Source of the DNA: a virus
IMG/VR virus record: IMGVR_UViG_3300025120_000668
Location: 1 to 21,396 of that record
Length of the DNA stretch: 21,396 nucleotides
Strand: one strand, 5' to 3'
Position numbers and translations under genes: made by a program. Below the pieces are notes generated by a model. It was given only the letters and a program-made list of their open reading frames with translations. It did not search any database and was not told where the DNA came from. The first letter of the stretch is position 1, and each line of letters opens with the position of its first letter. Below are positions 7,249 to 17,372 of the stretch, piece after piece.

Positions 7249-8556
7249 ATGTATGATGTGCTTATTGGAAAACAACGGGGATTAATCTTCCCTGTTATGT
7301 GCAATGGTCATGTTAGAGTAGATTACAGCGACAATGTTCCTAGCACTTCGGATAATTTAGCCTATGGAATATTTTCACATACAGGTAGTTTTACTTTTGA
7401 AGCAATACTTACACCCTATGACATAAATGGATATGGACAATATACTAGTGGTCAAACCGTTTCCTGTAGAACCAATAGCAACACTACAGTAGATTCTATT
7501 TCGGACACTAGCATACTAATAGTAGGTATGGCAATTGAGGGAACAGGAATACCAACAGGAACTACAATAACTAATATAGATAACAGCACAACAATAACTA
7601 TTAGTCAAGCGGCTACTAATTCTTCAACAACGGGTAGAACTTTTACTTTTAAAAGACCGACTACAACAGTTACTAAAAAAACTATGCCGAGCGCAGTATT
7701 TTCAAGTGCTTCTAGTTCTACACCTCAAAGCAATGAGTATTTACCAATTGCTAATAGGCTAGTCCATGAAATGAATATATTTTCTAGCACTAATCTTACA
7801 ATAGCCCTAGTAAATGCAACAGTACATAATGAGAATCAACCTGCTGAATATAAAATAAAGACTACTATAAAAATAGGTTCTACAGATTATACTGTTACAA
7901 CCGACTCTACTGTAATTAATGCGACTTCGGAACCTGCATGGTTTTACAGTAGTGAAACATTAGAGGGTTTTAATTCTAAAGGTAGAATGACTCACATTCT
8001 TGGAGGAACAGCAGATGGTTCTAGCAACAGTTCAACAACTATTCCTGTCGCTTCTACTGCTAGGTTTCATGTAGGTCAAGATATTTTTAGAAGAAGTAGT
8101 GGATTTACATTTGTTTATGTAGGGACAATTGCTTCAATAAATAGTGGTGTCAGTATTGTATTAGAAACAGCACATGCAGGTGATTTTGGAAATACTGATA
8201 AAATATACATAGAAGCATACAAAGATGCTTCTTACATTAATAACCAATCCCATATAAGTTGTTCATATAATGAATCAGCAAAAGAAGTTAGAATATATTT
8301 AGATGGAATATTAGTTAAGAAACAGACTATATCTACAAGTGATACATTTTCTATGGCTCAAGAAGATTACTTTATTGGTGCTTCTAGCAATAATGGAACA
8401 GGAACAGAAAGTGCTATTGCTAACAAACAATTTATGGGAGAACTACATGAAATGTCTATGGTAAATACAATTAAAAAACAATTCTTTACTAATAATTTAT
8501 TGCCTAATTTAGATGATACATTATTTTATTTTAGATTTGAAGAGGTGGACATATGA
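7249..8556 (+). CDS. LamG/concanavalin-like tail tip protein with beta-module insert
   Basis: This 435-residue beta protein looks like a laminin-G/ConA-type lectin fold interrupted by inserts. An early strand pair has SHTGSFTFEAILTPYDING (about 43-62). The C-terminal half has the LamG signature: CSYNESAKEVRIYLDGILVK (about 334-353), then YFIGASSN, then FMGELHEMSMVN near the end. LamG domains bind sugars or act as structural sandwiches in tail proteins. Residues ~67-136 are a GTGIPTGTTI-type module also found repeatedly in the giant downstream protein. A second, more diverged module lies at ~250-320. GGTGAT at the previous stop serves as SD. The stop overlaps the next start (ATGA). Host glycan binding is inferred; a purely structural role is possible. 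Confidence 0.65.
   Translation: MYDVLIGKQRGLIFPVMCNGHVRVDYSDNVPSTSDNLAYGIFSHTGSFTFEAILTPYDINGYGQYTSGQTVSCRTNSNTTVDSISDTSILIVGMAIEGTGIPTGTTITNIDNSTTITISQAATNSSTTGRTFTFKRPTTTVTKKTMPSAVFSSASSSTPQSNEYLPIANRLVHEMNIFSSTNLTIALVNATVHNENQPAEYKIKTTIKIGSTDYTVTTDSTVINATSEPAWFYSSETLEGFNSKGRMTHILGGTADGSSNSSTTIPVASTARFHVGQDIFRRSSGFTFVYVGTIASINSGVSIVLETAHAGDFGNTDKIYIEAYKDASYINNQSHISCSYNESAKEVRIYLDGILVKKQTISTSDTFSMAQEDYFIGASSNNGTGTESAIANKQFMGELHEMSMVNTIKKQFFTNNLLPNLDDTLFYFRFEEVDI
7450..7656 (+). repeat. GTGI-type beta module, copy in the LamG-like protein
   Basis: The encoded pattern is a strand, then ILIVGMAIEGTGIPTGTTIT, then TTITISQAAT and a final TFTFK strand. It matches modules of the giant tip protein at protein level (GM.I.GTGI..GTTI..I...TITMS..AT) but not at DNA level, so the spread is old. 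Confidence 0.7.
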
Positions 8557-11500
8557 CTGAATTTTCTACTTTAGTCGCGTTAAGCAAACCAAGTACAACG
8601 GTTACGAAAACTACAGAAACCGCCTCTTCGGGCAGTAATGTTTTACCGATTGGAGATACTAGTAATATATTAGTGGGTATGAAAGTTAGCGGAACAAATC
8701 TAAGTGCTAATAGTATAGTCTTGGCAATAACAACTGACACTAATATAACTATGAGCAAAGAGGCTACTGGTTCGGGAGCAACAGGCACGCTTACATTTAC
8801 AAAAACAGCGTTTGATGTACCAACCAATCCCGAACTTTGCGTAAGTACCACATCAACAACAGTAGATGTCTTTGGAGTAATGGTGGCAGAAGAGAGTTCG
8901 GGAACGATTACTTTAACTTCCGTTGGTAGAAGCACATTGGCAAATTGTAATGCTACTCAAAATAGCAGTAGGATTACTCTATCAAGTGGTAACACCAATT
9001 CATTGTATGTCGGTCAAAGTGTAAATGGTACTGGTTTTACTGGAACACAGGCGAGAATAGAAAGAATAATTTCTTCAACTGAATTTGAATTAACAGAAGT
9101 AGCGAGTGCTAACGCTAGCAACGCAACTTATGTTTTAGGATTAGAACATTTAAATTTAGAAGTTACAGGAGGTAATAGGATAAAATGTTTTAATGATTCT
9201 ACCCAAACGGGCATTAGAATAAATTCAGTTAATTTAGACACAACGCATTTGTTTGTTATGATACACTCCGATGATTCAAACAAACACCACTTTGCTAAAG
9301 TTTCGGAAAAATTTACAGATGATGTTGGGGGAGATTCGTTTGAATTTAGACCAAAACTAGGAAATGAAATAGAGAAGAATGCTAAATTTAAGTTATTTTC
9401 TACTCCTATTTCTAATAGTATTACAGAAGTTGCGGTGGGTTTAGGAATAAAAAACATTTTATCCCCTTCTGTATCTTTAGCAAGGCCGTTGTTCTTTTTC
9501 TTTAATGAAAACCTAGATAAGAAAAATGAGTTAGACCATAACAAAAAATATAGTTTATTTTATTCCGAGTTAGATTTTATTAGTGGTGCTACAGATGCAC
9601 TATCCGCTACTAGTTTCTTTACAACAATATCTGATTTTGGAACAGATATTATTGACTATAGTAAATATTCTCTTAAAACTAGATTAGTTGATAAACTCAA
9701 AGACCAAGATAATCCTACAACTCATACTAGTAATGAAGGAGAATCACTACTCACCTACACTCCTTTTACAAGAGATGCTTGTTTTACTAATGCTAGAAGA
9801 GATGCAGATGACGACATAACAGGTACCGGCGACCAAGATTATACAGGCCCATATAGATATTTATCATATGATTATTCTAAAGATAAGGCTAATCTATCTT
9901 ACAATGTTATTGACCAATTATTATATGAATCAATGGGAGCAAAGGGAACTTTAGCAGAAGTTAAATTAGCAGACCCGTTTAGAATTTTAACTAAAAAAGT
10001 GGGCGATAACGAAGACCTAAGAATAAGGCATCAATTATTTAGTGGTGATTTTAATGAGTTTAAAACAATAGGTGCTGTAATAACTTCTAACCCTAGCGGA
10101 AATACTTATGCAACAACAACAGACCACGACTTGAGTAGTTATCTAAATGTGGGCGATGAAGTTAGAGTTGGCACAAGAATAGTTATTGTTCAAAGCATAG
10201 CATCTATTAGCGGTAAAACTCAAAATATTACTTTTAGAAGTGAAAATAGATTAGAAACGGCTAATGCATTTACTACAAGTTCTTACACTTTAGCAAACGA
10301 CAGTGTTCTTGAAAGAAGGGCTTACAATAAAAAAGATAAAACCTTGCTTACTGATTTTCCGCTAGTAGCAAATAGGCACACAAGCCTATATGTGAAGTTC
10401 TTTTCAAGTGAATTTGCTTTCTTATATGCAACGGCAACAGCAGTTGATGTTGCTAAGAAACTAATAACATTATCTTTTTCCGATAAAGCATATTTCGATT
10501 CCGATGGCAATACTTCTAATGAAGCGGTATATCATTCTCAAGGGAACATGCTAGATTATATGCAAGGACAATATGCAATAGTATTAGAAAAGATGACTGG
10601 GAAGGTTGAAAGGTTAGAGAGTTACAAAGAAAATGGACTTACTCTACTCCAACTGACAGGTAGAAGCAACATTAGAAAATTAATTTCTCCTATAATATCT
10701 AAGAATACTTTGTTTTCTCAAGACACTGTTTATTCTACACAAAGCCCATATAATAAATTAACAACTTTGGGTGGCTCGGCTTCATGCACATTCGATAGTA
10801 AGGTGGTGTATTCTATTAAAGCGGCGCATGATGCCGCAACAGCAGGAGACATAATACACATAAAACATGAGAGTGGTATGGTTTCTTATGTTGGTAAAGT
10901 TGCTTCAAAAAGCGACGGAGGTTCGGTAACAGAATCTATGACTTTTAATAATAATGTTATTTCTAATTTGGCCGGTGCTAGTGCGTTTGAAGTTGGTCAG
11001 CGAGTGGTGCATGTTCCGGTAACGCTAGGTTCTTCAATTATCCCCGATGATACTTTCATAACTGAAGTGGATAGCACTTCAATAACTTTGAGTCAAAATG
11101 TTACTAGTAACACTACTTCTAATGAAAAATTAGAAACGCCGAGAATAACACTAGAAGATTTTTCAAGAGCAGAAACCAAAATAATGCCTTCCAATAACAC
11201 TACCTTATTCAAGGAATCGAATAAAAACTATGTGTTAAACAAAGCATTGGCAAGCAATAATTTTGTTGGGTCTACTACTTCCTTGAGTGGTTCTTCCGAT
11301 AAAGGTCTTTTCTTCAATTCGGGAATCAAAATTACTTCAACAGGAACAGAAGGAGATAACTTAGTTGGTAGTAGTGGAAGTACGAATGAAAATGCAATAG
11401 GTTATTTTATTGGTCAAGTTTCTAACATTAAAAACGACTCACACTTTCAATCCATACTAGAAGACGAAGATGGCAATGATGAATCCTTTGATACTGTAAA

Positions 11501-14500
11501 TACTCTATTAGATTTTGAAATAATAGAGACTAAAGAATCTCTAAGAGGGGAGAGAAGCATACTCAAAATAGCACCATATAATCCATTAACATTAGGTAGA
11601 GTAGATTTGAACTACGCTAATACTCAAGACACTACTTTCTCTAAAACAAACTTAGGAAAGACAACTAATGATTTTTCAATAAGTAGACAGCACATAGAGG
11701 TTGATAGTGATTATGCTCTATCTGCTTACAATCACATTAGAGGAGAAAGAAACCTACATGGAAAACCAATCTACATAAATGGAAAGTTTTTGGCTAATAT
11801 TATACAAGTAGAAAAAAACTTTGAAATAACACTTTCATCTATAACTGCCGGTAATGATGAATTAACTGTAGATACTACACACTTGTCTAATGGAATGGAG
11901 ATAGTAAATGGAACCCACGCAGGAATACAAGACGGAACTACAATTTCTTCAATAGGCTCTACCACTTTAACTATGAGTGCTAGTGCTACTAATAGTGCTA
12001 CAGACAGCACCACCACTTTTGTTCTTCCTTCAACACAATGTAGGATTTTTTTAGATAAGAACATAGGAGCAGTAGTCGAACTGGGAGATTTAGACTCAAC
12101 TACTAAAATAAAAAATGTAGATACAACTAAACTTTATGTTGGTATGAAAATAAGTGGAACGGGGATTACTGCGGGTACTACTATATCTTCAATAGATGAC
12201 ACAAGAACACTAACTATGTCTGCTGTTGCTACTGATACTTCAACGAGAACTAGTTTGACTTTTGTTATTGCTAGTGGAACTGTTGTGGATATATTAGAGG
12301 GTCATCATAATCAAGCCGCCACTAGAGAAAGTTCCAAACTTACTCATGAATTAAACTTTTTAAATGCCTCTCACCTACATACTGCCAAGAACATAAGTTT
12401 AATTCACCCTAAGTTACAGACCACAAACACATTCAACACTACTAGCGTTTTAAATTATAGAATGTTAGGCGCACAGTATCACCACAGAAGAACTCTTCAC
12501 ACTGGAAGCAATGCATCCAATAAAGCAGTAAGTACCGGAGATAAATTAGACGAAATGGAAACCTATCAATTTAATTTTGGTGCTTCTAATTATAGATTGA
12601 TGAACATAGAAAAAGGAAATTATAATAAAAGCAAACAACTTCTATTTGAAAACGATGATATATTATTTTATACTGAAAAACTAAGCAAAATAAAATATTA
12701 TGCTAGTGCTTATAGGTATAACGCAGGGCAATATACTGATGATTTTTTGAAAAATAATATAATTGGAACTGACATATGTGGAAGGAATATAGTGGGACAA
12801 AGTTTGATAACCACTTTTTCAGGAAGCCCGTATATTGAATTTCTTTTTAAGACAACCCTATCTTCAAATGATACTTTCTTTCGTGATACTGTTAGAATTG
12901 GGCAAAAGATAGAAACTACTGGAATACCGGCAGATACCTTTATTGGTAATATAATAGGAAAAGATTTTACTAGTTCCGACACAACATCCGAAGCGAGACT
13001 ATTAGATTTAAATGGAAATGCTGTAAATGCTACTGCGGCTAACACTAATATAAATGCTAAATTTTATGAATTTGACAACAAAAAGATACTAGAATCTAGG
13101 GGTTTTTCTTCTAGTCTAGGAGATAGAGCGTTTGAGCCTAATATTTTAGAAAGCAAAAGTAGGCAACATTACCTATATAATGCCTCAACTGTTCTTAGTG
13201 GTACCGGAGATTTTTATAGAGAAGGTTTTACTCCAAAGGTTTTGTATTCCCCTTATGCTGTTAGTGACGGCGCACCTACGGTTGGTTCAACTAAACTTAG
13301 AAGCACACACCTGTTCAAAGACAAATTTATACAATTAGACCCTAAGATTGCTAGAATGTTTTTATTTAGTAATAGTGATTTATTGCCTTATTCTTCTACT
13401 AGGAAAGATAGTCTTCTTAATTCCAACAAGAGCAGAAATATTATAAATTATTCGTTAACGATAATCGAGAATATAGGAACTACTGAATATAGCGAAACTA
13501 AAGATAATATTATCGGAGGAACCAAAACAATCACCAACTTAGATAGTTCCTATAAACAATTAAATATTTTTTCTGCAAGTAAAGATGTAAATAAATTGAA
13601 AAGATTTAGTATAATGAGACTTACTGAAGTCATGTATGACTTTACTTTTAATCAATTCGACCCCGAAAATATGCCTAGTAAGAATAAAAATATAGGCATT
13701 TTAACTTATCCTCACTATGACTCTAGTGCAATATTGAACAGTTCTTCTAAACTATTACACATTCTTTCTGTTAGTGGTAAGACTATTAGTACGGGCGACC
13801 AAGCAGGGAACGCTTCTAGTGCCAATAACTTAAGTGCGGGAGACATAATAATAGATAGAGCAGGTAGGTATATTGGAGTGGTAGCATCCATAGGAACAAA
13901 TACTATAGTTTTAGAAGAGAACGCTCATAAAACTGATTTAGATACTAGTTCTGCCGCAGACCACTATCAGCCTAGAATAAACACTAGAGGGGGAACTACT
14001 CCGGTTGGTAACTATATGCCACTATATTTCATAGCGAAAGCAACTCAAGAATTTTCCTCTAATAGTATAGTAGGCGCCTCTGTTTTAAGAGGTTATAACA
14101 CTGAAAATAATTTTACTGAAATTGACGGAACGATAAATTTACTACAATTAGGTACTATGAGAGGGTTGGCAGGAGGGGGGCTTACTAGCACTGGCTCCGG
14201 TTCATCTTATGTTCAAGGTATTAGAGGAAATGAAGAAGCGGGCTACGGCGGTGACGATGCCACCTATAGTGACACCACATTTAATGATAGATGGTCTATT
14301 GTTGCTATCTCTCATGTTACTACTATCCATGAAGATTGTACTATAATATTACCAATAGACCTCGACAATAACTCTAAACTAAGTAGTTTAATTACAGCAA
14401 ACCATTCGTTGTCTAATGTTTCAAATGGGTTTTTTCAACAACCTTTCCCAGTGTTTGCTCAGTACGGACATATTGGAAGAAGCGTTGCTAGCAGCGATAG

Positions 14501-17030
14501 CGTCGGCCCAGTAGCAGGAACTAATAGTTCATCAGTTGTTAGCGGAGCATATACTGTTTCAAAGTTCAATAATAAAATGCTTCAAAACTTTATACCTGTA
14601 TTTTTAGATAGATACAAAATTGATGGGGGCCAAGGTGCAAATGTAGATGTTGGTATGGCAGGAACTAAAATAATGAATCACAGGGGATTGACTATTCCTT
14701 CAAGTGTAGCCAATTTAGTCCATACTAGATTAGGGCTAACTACTGGCGCAATAAAAAGCGATAGGACATTAACTCAAGCGGGTCTTTACAACAGAATAAA
14801 ATCTACCGATGAACCTAGTAGTTTTGCAGGATATGATAATGCGGCTGATGGGGCTTTTGCAGGATTCAAACCGACTTTGAAAATAGATGTCGGATATGAA
14901 GTAAGTGCTACATTTAATGTAGGGGTGTCTACTTTGGCTAAATTTACAGTAGCGAATGGTAATGTAGCCGCTACTAGCACAGCAGGATTCATCGGTGACT
15001 TTACAGATTCTTCCGATAAGAGCATTTCGAATTATGTATATTCACCAACAGGGAAGGTTCCTAAATTCACACAAGCATATAAAGGAGTAACGACGGACAA
15101 TCCTGATTCAATATTAATGAACGGTAATGCTGTTAGTGCAGGGACAGAAACCGTTAGATTAAGCAGACATTATGTTGGGGCAGATAAGGCAACGAATAAT
15201 ACAGAAGTACATGTTTTAGCATTTAAAGATTTTAAAGTTCGTGATGCAGAAGGTAGTAGGACAAGTATGAGTGGTGGACTACCCATAGCCGACAATGCAT
15301 ACTGGTTGAGTTTTGTTGATTTAACAGGTTGCTATTTAGTTTCCGAAGAAGGTAGTCAATATGTTGGCGAAGAAGGTAGTCAAGTAGAAAACTTAAGAAC
15401 TGCTAAGATTGGTGGTTCGCATGGATGGGGTTCTTCTAAAAACCAAGAAAGATATAGTCAAAACGGTACGACCCCTGCACATATTTTATATGTTATATCT
15501 CATGAAATTGACACTACACAAGAGGCTAGAACTCATATTTTAACAGTTAGTGGTGATTTTCCTTCCGCTTCAGCAGAATGGGATGGTGGGGATAACTTTG
15601 ATAGGTTTAAATTCTTTAGAGTCATGCAACCTAATCATACTTGTTTTTATGATTTTAGTCCTAAAAAAATTAGATTAAATGAGATGTCATCAAAATACAC
15701 AAAAAAACCTAATGAAGATAAAACCTATGATGATATAAATTCATTTCATTTAGAGGATAGAAGTTCTAACTCTAGGACTCTCGAAGGAAATAACGAAGCA
15801 GTTCTTTCTATGTATGTTGTGGTGGATGCTGATTCTCAAACTACAGAAAATAATTTAGTGATAAACAACCCTGTTAGCATGAGAGACAACCTAATAAGTA
15901 ATATTTCTTTAGAAATGAATATAAGCGATGGAGAGAATAATAATTTAACTAATGTAACTTTACAAGATAACGGAGACGATATTGGCTTTTATATGTCTCT
16001 AACCGAACAAAAAGAAATGTTAGGAGTTGTTTCTGTTTCGGAGACACTAGAATTAACTGTAGAAAAAACAGAAAGTGTAGGAAAAAGAGCATTGATAGGT
16101 TCATCGGTAAGTATTGTTAAAGAAGTCGATGGATTAATAAACGAACTTTTAGAAGAAAATGAAATAGATTTTGACTTACCTAACCCCATAGATTATCCTT
16201 ATTTCGTTGCTCCGAACTTTAATGGAGTAGATTTGTTTTCAGCAATAAAATTCTTAATGAATAAAAAAGATAAAATATTAATTGAAGACAATAGTGCTTT
16301 TACAATAGATAATAAAAATGGGTCTAATTTTTTCCCACAAATAGTTTTCACTACAGAAAACAGCGACACACAGATATTTTCTTACTCTAAAGAAAAAAGC
16401 CAATTTGATTTATTTAATGAAATACAGGTTTTTGGTAGAAACCATAAAGCCACTAGAAAGGAACTTAGGAGCATCAAAAGAAAAGGAAGAAAGACCCTAC
16501 AAGTTTTTGAAAACGAAATGATTAATCAAAGCGATGTGGATAAAAGAGCCACAGAACTATTGAGAATACACAACGATGATAGTTTTGGATTAAAATTAAA
16601 TGTAGGGCATAAGGGTATTTCTCATCTTAGAGTAGGAGATGTCGTTACCGTAGAAATAGCCCAAGAAAATATACCTAGAACCGAGTTTATGGTGTTGGAA
16701 ATACAACACAATCTTAGTGGAACTATGGACTTAGAATTAGGAAGTTATACTAAAGGGTTAGAGGATAGATTTGCAGAAATGGCTATAGCGGATAGTGCCA
16801 TAAATAATAAAGTTAGAGAAGATTCATTTAACAACAGTGAAGTTTCTTTTGATTTCCTAAAAAACATAAAAATAAAAGCGATGAAAATACTTGCTAGGAA
16901 TAAAAGCGTACCTGCGGGTGCTTTTACATTAGGAACTAGTAGTGCAAATTCGCAAACGCTAAATACGAACACTAACGCATTGAATATAAGTACGACCACA
17001 TTCACTACGATTTTGGAGGAAGAATTTTGA
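8553..17030 (+). CDS. Giant tail tip / hub protein with multiple beta modules
   Basis: This single unbroken 2825-residue ORF takes up about 40% of the window. Its N-terminal ~2500 residues are beta-rich, Ser/Thr/Asn-rich and modular. At least three clear GTGI-type modules occur (about 26-84, 1089-1160, 1173-1242), with more diverged relatives near 125-195, 515-565, 790-860, 1428-1508 and 1735-1795. Glycine-rich adhesin-like stretches are at ~1870-1915. The last ~250 residues look like a tail hub: FDLFNEIQVFGRN (about 2614-2626), GRKTLQVFENEMINQSDVDK, then RVGDVVTVEI (about 2691-2700) and a last strand MDLELGSYTKGL. This pattern occurs in gp27/Tal-like hub proteins. No peptidase or lysozyme motif was found. 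The SD is GAGGTGG, and the start overlaps the upstream stop. The likely role is tip hub plus host-recognition arm. Confidence 0.75.
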   Translation: MTEFSTLVALSKPSTTVTKTTETASSGSNVLPIGDTSNILVGMKVSGTNLSANSIVLAITTDTNITMSKEATGSGATGTLTFTKTAFDVPTNPELCVSTTSTTVDVFGVMVAEESSGTITLTSVGRSTLANCNATQNSSRITLSSGNTNSLYVGQSVNGTGFTGTQARIERIISSTEFELTEVASANASNATYVLGLEHLNLEVTGGNRIKCFNDSTQTGIRINSVNLDTTHLFVMIHSDDSNKHHFAKVSEKFTDDVGGDSFEFRPKLGNEIEKNAKFKLFSTPISNSITEVAVGLGIKNILSPSVSLARPLFFFFNENLDKKNELDHNKKYSLFYSELDFISGATDALSATSFFTTISDFGTDIIDYSKYSLKTRLVDKLKDQDNPTTHTSNEGESLLTYTPFTRDACFTNARRDADDDITGTGDQDYTGPYRYLSYDYSKDKANLSYNVIDQLLYESMGAKGTLAEVKLADPFRILTKKVGDNEDLRIRHQLFSGDFNEFKTIGAVITSNPSGNTYATTTDHDLSSYLNVGDEVRVGTRIVIVQSIASISGKTQNITFRSENRLETANAFTTSSYTLANDSVLERRAYNKKDKTLLTDFPLVANRHTSLYVKFFSSEFAFLYATATAVDVAKKLITLSFSDKAYFDSDGNTSNEAVYHSQGNMLDYMQGQYAIVLEKMTGKVERLESYKENGLTLLQLTGRSNIRKLISPIISKNTLFSQDTVYSTQSPYNKLTTLGGSASCTFDSKVVYSIKAAHDAATAGDIIHIKHESGMVSYVGKVASKSDGGSVTESMTFNNNVISNLAGASAFEVGQRVVHVPVTLGSSIIPDDTFITEVDSTSITLSQNVTSNTTSNEKLETPRITLEDFSRAETKIMPSNNTTLFKESNKNYVLNKALASNNFVGSTTSLSGSSDKGLFFNSGIKITSTGTEGDNLVGSSGSTNENAIGYFIGQVSNIKNDSHFQSILEDEDGNDESFDTVNTLLDFEIIETKESLRGERSILKIAPYNPLTLGRVDLNYANTQDTTFSKTNLGKTTNDFSISRQHIEVDSDYALSAYNHIRGERNLHGKPIYINGKFLANIIQVEKNFEITLSSITAGNDELTVDTTHLSNGMEIVNGTHAGIQDGTTISSIGSTTLTMSASATNSATDSTTTFVLPSTQCRIFLDKNIGAVVELGDLDSTTKIKNVDTTKLYVGMKISGTGITAGTTISSIDDTRTLTMSAVATDTSTRTSLTFVIASGTVVDILEGHHNQAATRESSKLTHELNFLNASHLHTAKNISLIHPKLQTTNTFNTTSVLNYRMLGAQYHHRRTLHTGSNASNKAVSTGDKLDEMETYQFNFGASNYRLMNIEKGNYNKSKQLLFENDDILFYTEKLSKIKYYASAYRYNAGQYTDDFLKNNIIGTDICGRNIVGQSLITTFSGSPYIEFLFKTTLSSNDTFFRDTVRIGQKIETTGIPADTFIGNIIGKDFTSSDTTSEARLLDLNGNAVNATAANTNINAKFYEFDNKKILESRGFSSSLGDRAFEPNILESKSRQHYLYNASTVLSGTGDFYREGFTPKVLYSPYAVSDGAPTVGSTKLRSTHLFKDKFIQLDPKIARMFLFSNSDLLPYSSTRKDSLLNSNKSRNIINYSLTIIENIGTTEYSETKDNIIGGTKTITNLDSSYKQLNIFSASKDVNKLKRFSIMRLTEVMYDFTFNQFDPENMPSKNKNIGILTYPHYDSSAILNSSSKLLHILSVSGKTISTGDQAGNASSANNLSAGDIIIDRAGRYIGVVASIGTNTIVLEENAHKTDLDTSSAADHYQPRINTRGGTTPVGNYMPLYFIAKATQEFSSNSIVGASVLRGYNTENNFTEIDGTINLLQLGTMRGLAGGGLTSTGSGSSYVQGIRGNEEAGYGGDDATYSDTTFNDRWSIVAISHVTTIHEDCTIILPIDLDNNSKLSSLITANHSLSNVSNGFFQQPFPVFAQYGHIGRSVASSDSVGPVAGTNSSSVVSGAYTVSKFNNKMLQNFIPVFLDRYKIDGGQGANVDVGMAGTKIMNHRGLTIPSSVANLVHTRLGLTTGAIKSDRTLTQAGLYNRIKSTDEPSSFAGYDNAADGAFAGFKPTLKIDVGYEVSATFNVGVSTLAKFTVANGNVAATSTAGFIGDFTDSSDKSISNYVYSPTGKVPKFTQAYKGVTTDNPDSILMNGNAVSAGTETVRLSRHYVGADKATNNTEVHVLAFKDFKVRDAEGSRTSMSGGLPIADNAYWLSFVDLTGCYLVSEEGSQYVGEEGSQVENLRTAKIGGSHGWGSSKNQERYSQNGTTPAHILYVISHEIDTTQEARTHILTVSGDFPSASAEWDGGDNFDRFKFFRVMQPNHTCFYDFSPKKIRLNEMSSKYTKKPNEDKTYDDINSFHLEDRSSNSRTLEGNNEAVLSMYVVVDADSQTTENNLVINNPVSMRDNLISNISLEMNISDGENNNLTNVTLQDNGDDIGFYMSLTEQKEMLGVVSVSETLELTVEKTESVGKRALIGSSVSIVKEVDGLINELLEENEIDFDLPNPIDYPYFVAPNFNGVDLFSAIKFLMNKKDKILIEDNSAFTIDNKNGSNFFPQIVFTTENSDTQIFSYSKEKSQFDLFNEIQVFGRNHKATRKELRSIKRKGRKTLQVFENEMINQSDVDKRATELLRIHNDDSFGLKLNVGHKGISHLRVGDVVTVEIAQENIPRTEFMVLEIQHNLSGTMDLELGSYTKGLEDRFAEMAIADSAINNKVREDSFNNSEVSFDFLKNIKIKAMKILARNKSVPAGAFTLGTSSANSQTLNTNTNALNISTTTFTTILEEEF
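8630..8805 (+). repeat. GTGI-type beta module 1 of the giant tip protein
   Basis: This encodes ILVGMKVSGTNLSANSIVL, then TNITMSKEATGS and a TLTFT strand. It aligns by eye with the modules at 7450, 11821 and 12073. Confidence 0.65.
11821..12034 (+). repeat. GTGI-type beta module in the giant protein (central copy A)
   Basis: This encodes DELTVDTTHLSNGMEIVNG, then GIQDGTTISSIGSTTLTMSA and SATNSATDSTTTFVL. It is followed after about 40 bases by a second, related copy, forming a near-tandem pair. Confidence 0.65.
12073..12280 (+). repeat. GTGI-type beta module in the giant protein (central copy B)
   Basis: This encodes VDTTKLYVGMKISGTGITAG, then TTISSIDDTRTLTMSAVATD and a TSLTFVI strand. It shares GTTISSI and TLTMSA with copy A. 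The two probably arose by duplication followed by divergence. Confidence 0.7.
15344..15383 (+). repeat. Two-copy 24-base tandem repeat in the giant gene
   Basis: CGAAGAAGGTAGTCAA occurs at 15344-15359 and 15368-15383, period 24. It encodes an eight-residue repeat with EEGSQ twice. It is small and in frame, probably a slippage duplication in a surface loop. Confidence 0.7.
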
Positions 17031-17371
17031 TAACTGAAAAACTACAGAATTTACTGGCTACTCATTTGGCTAGCCTAGTGAATAATGGCAAAGTTGGTTT
17101 AGGCGGAAATTCCACTTATTCATCACAAACTGATTTGGATGTTCCTTTAGTAGCCACTACTTCTGTTACTGCAACTCAATCCGATGCTAATGTTGTTCAA
17201 GTAAAAATAACAATGTCGGGTTCAACTGCCGCTATGACAGGACAAGTTATTAGAGAAATAGGAGTTTTTGATTCGAGTTCTAATATGTTATTTAGAGAAA
17301 ACTTTGATGGCATTGGGCCATTTTCTTCAACTGATACATTAGAATTTTTTATATTTTTAGAGGTAGAGTAG
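17027..17371 (+). CDS. Small baseplate / tail-collar-like protein
   Basis: This 114-residue protein starts at TTG, which overlaps the stop of the giant gene (TTGA). GGAGG lies about eight bases upstream. The N-terminal helix (ITEKLQNLLATHLASLVNNG) is followed by a GLGGNST loop and beta strands. The end (QVIREIGVFDSSSNMLFREN) has the IREIG(V/L)FD pattern common in small tail-fibre-attachment and collar-type proteins, in which a fibre-binding sandwich repeats this strand. It lies between the hub and the fibre gene, which suits an adaptor that anchors the fibre. I cannot name the family with certainty. Confidence 0.6.
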   Translation: MITEKLQNLLATHLASLVNNGKVGLGGNSTYSSQTDLDVPLVATTSVTATQSDANVVQVKITMSGSTAAMTGQVIREIGVFDSSSNMLFRENFDGIGPFSSTDTLEFFIFLEVE

Positions 17372-17372
17372 A

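Noticed and set aside
8531-9544. Minus-strand ORFs of 134 and 138 codons opposite the giant gene
   Set aside because: They lie opposite a clearly coding frame, have no SD, and their composition is that of reversed Ser/Thr/Asn codons.
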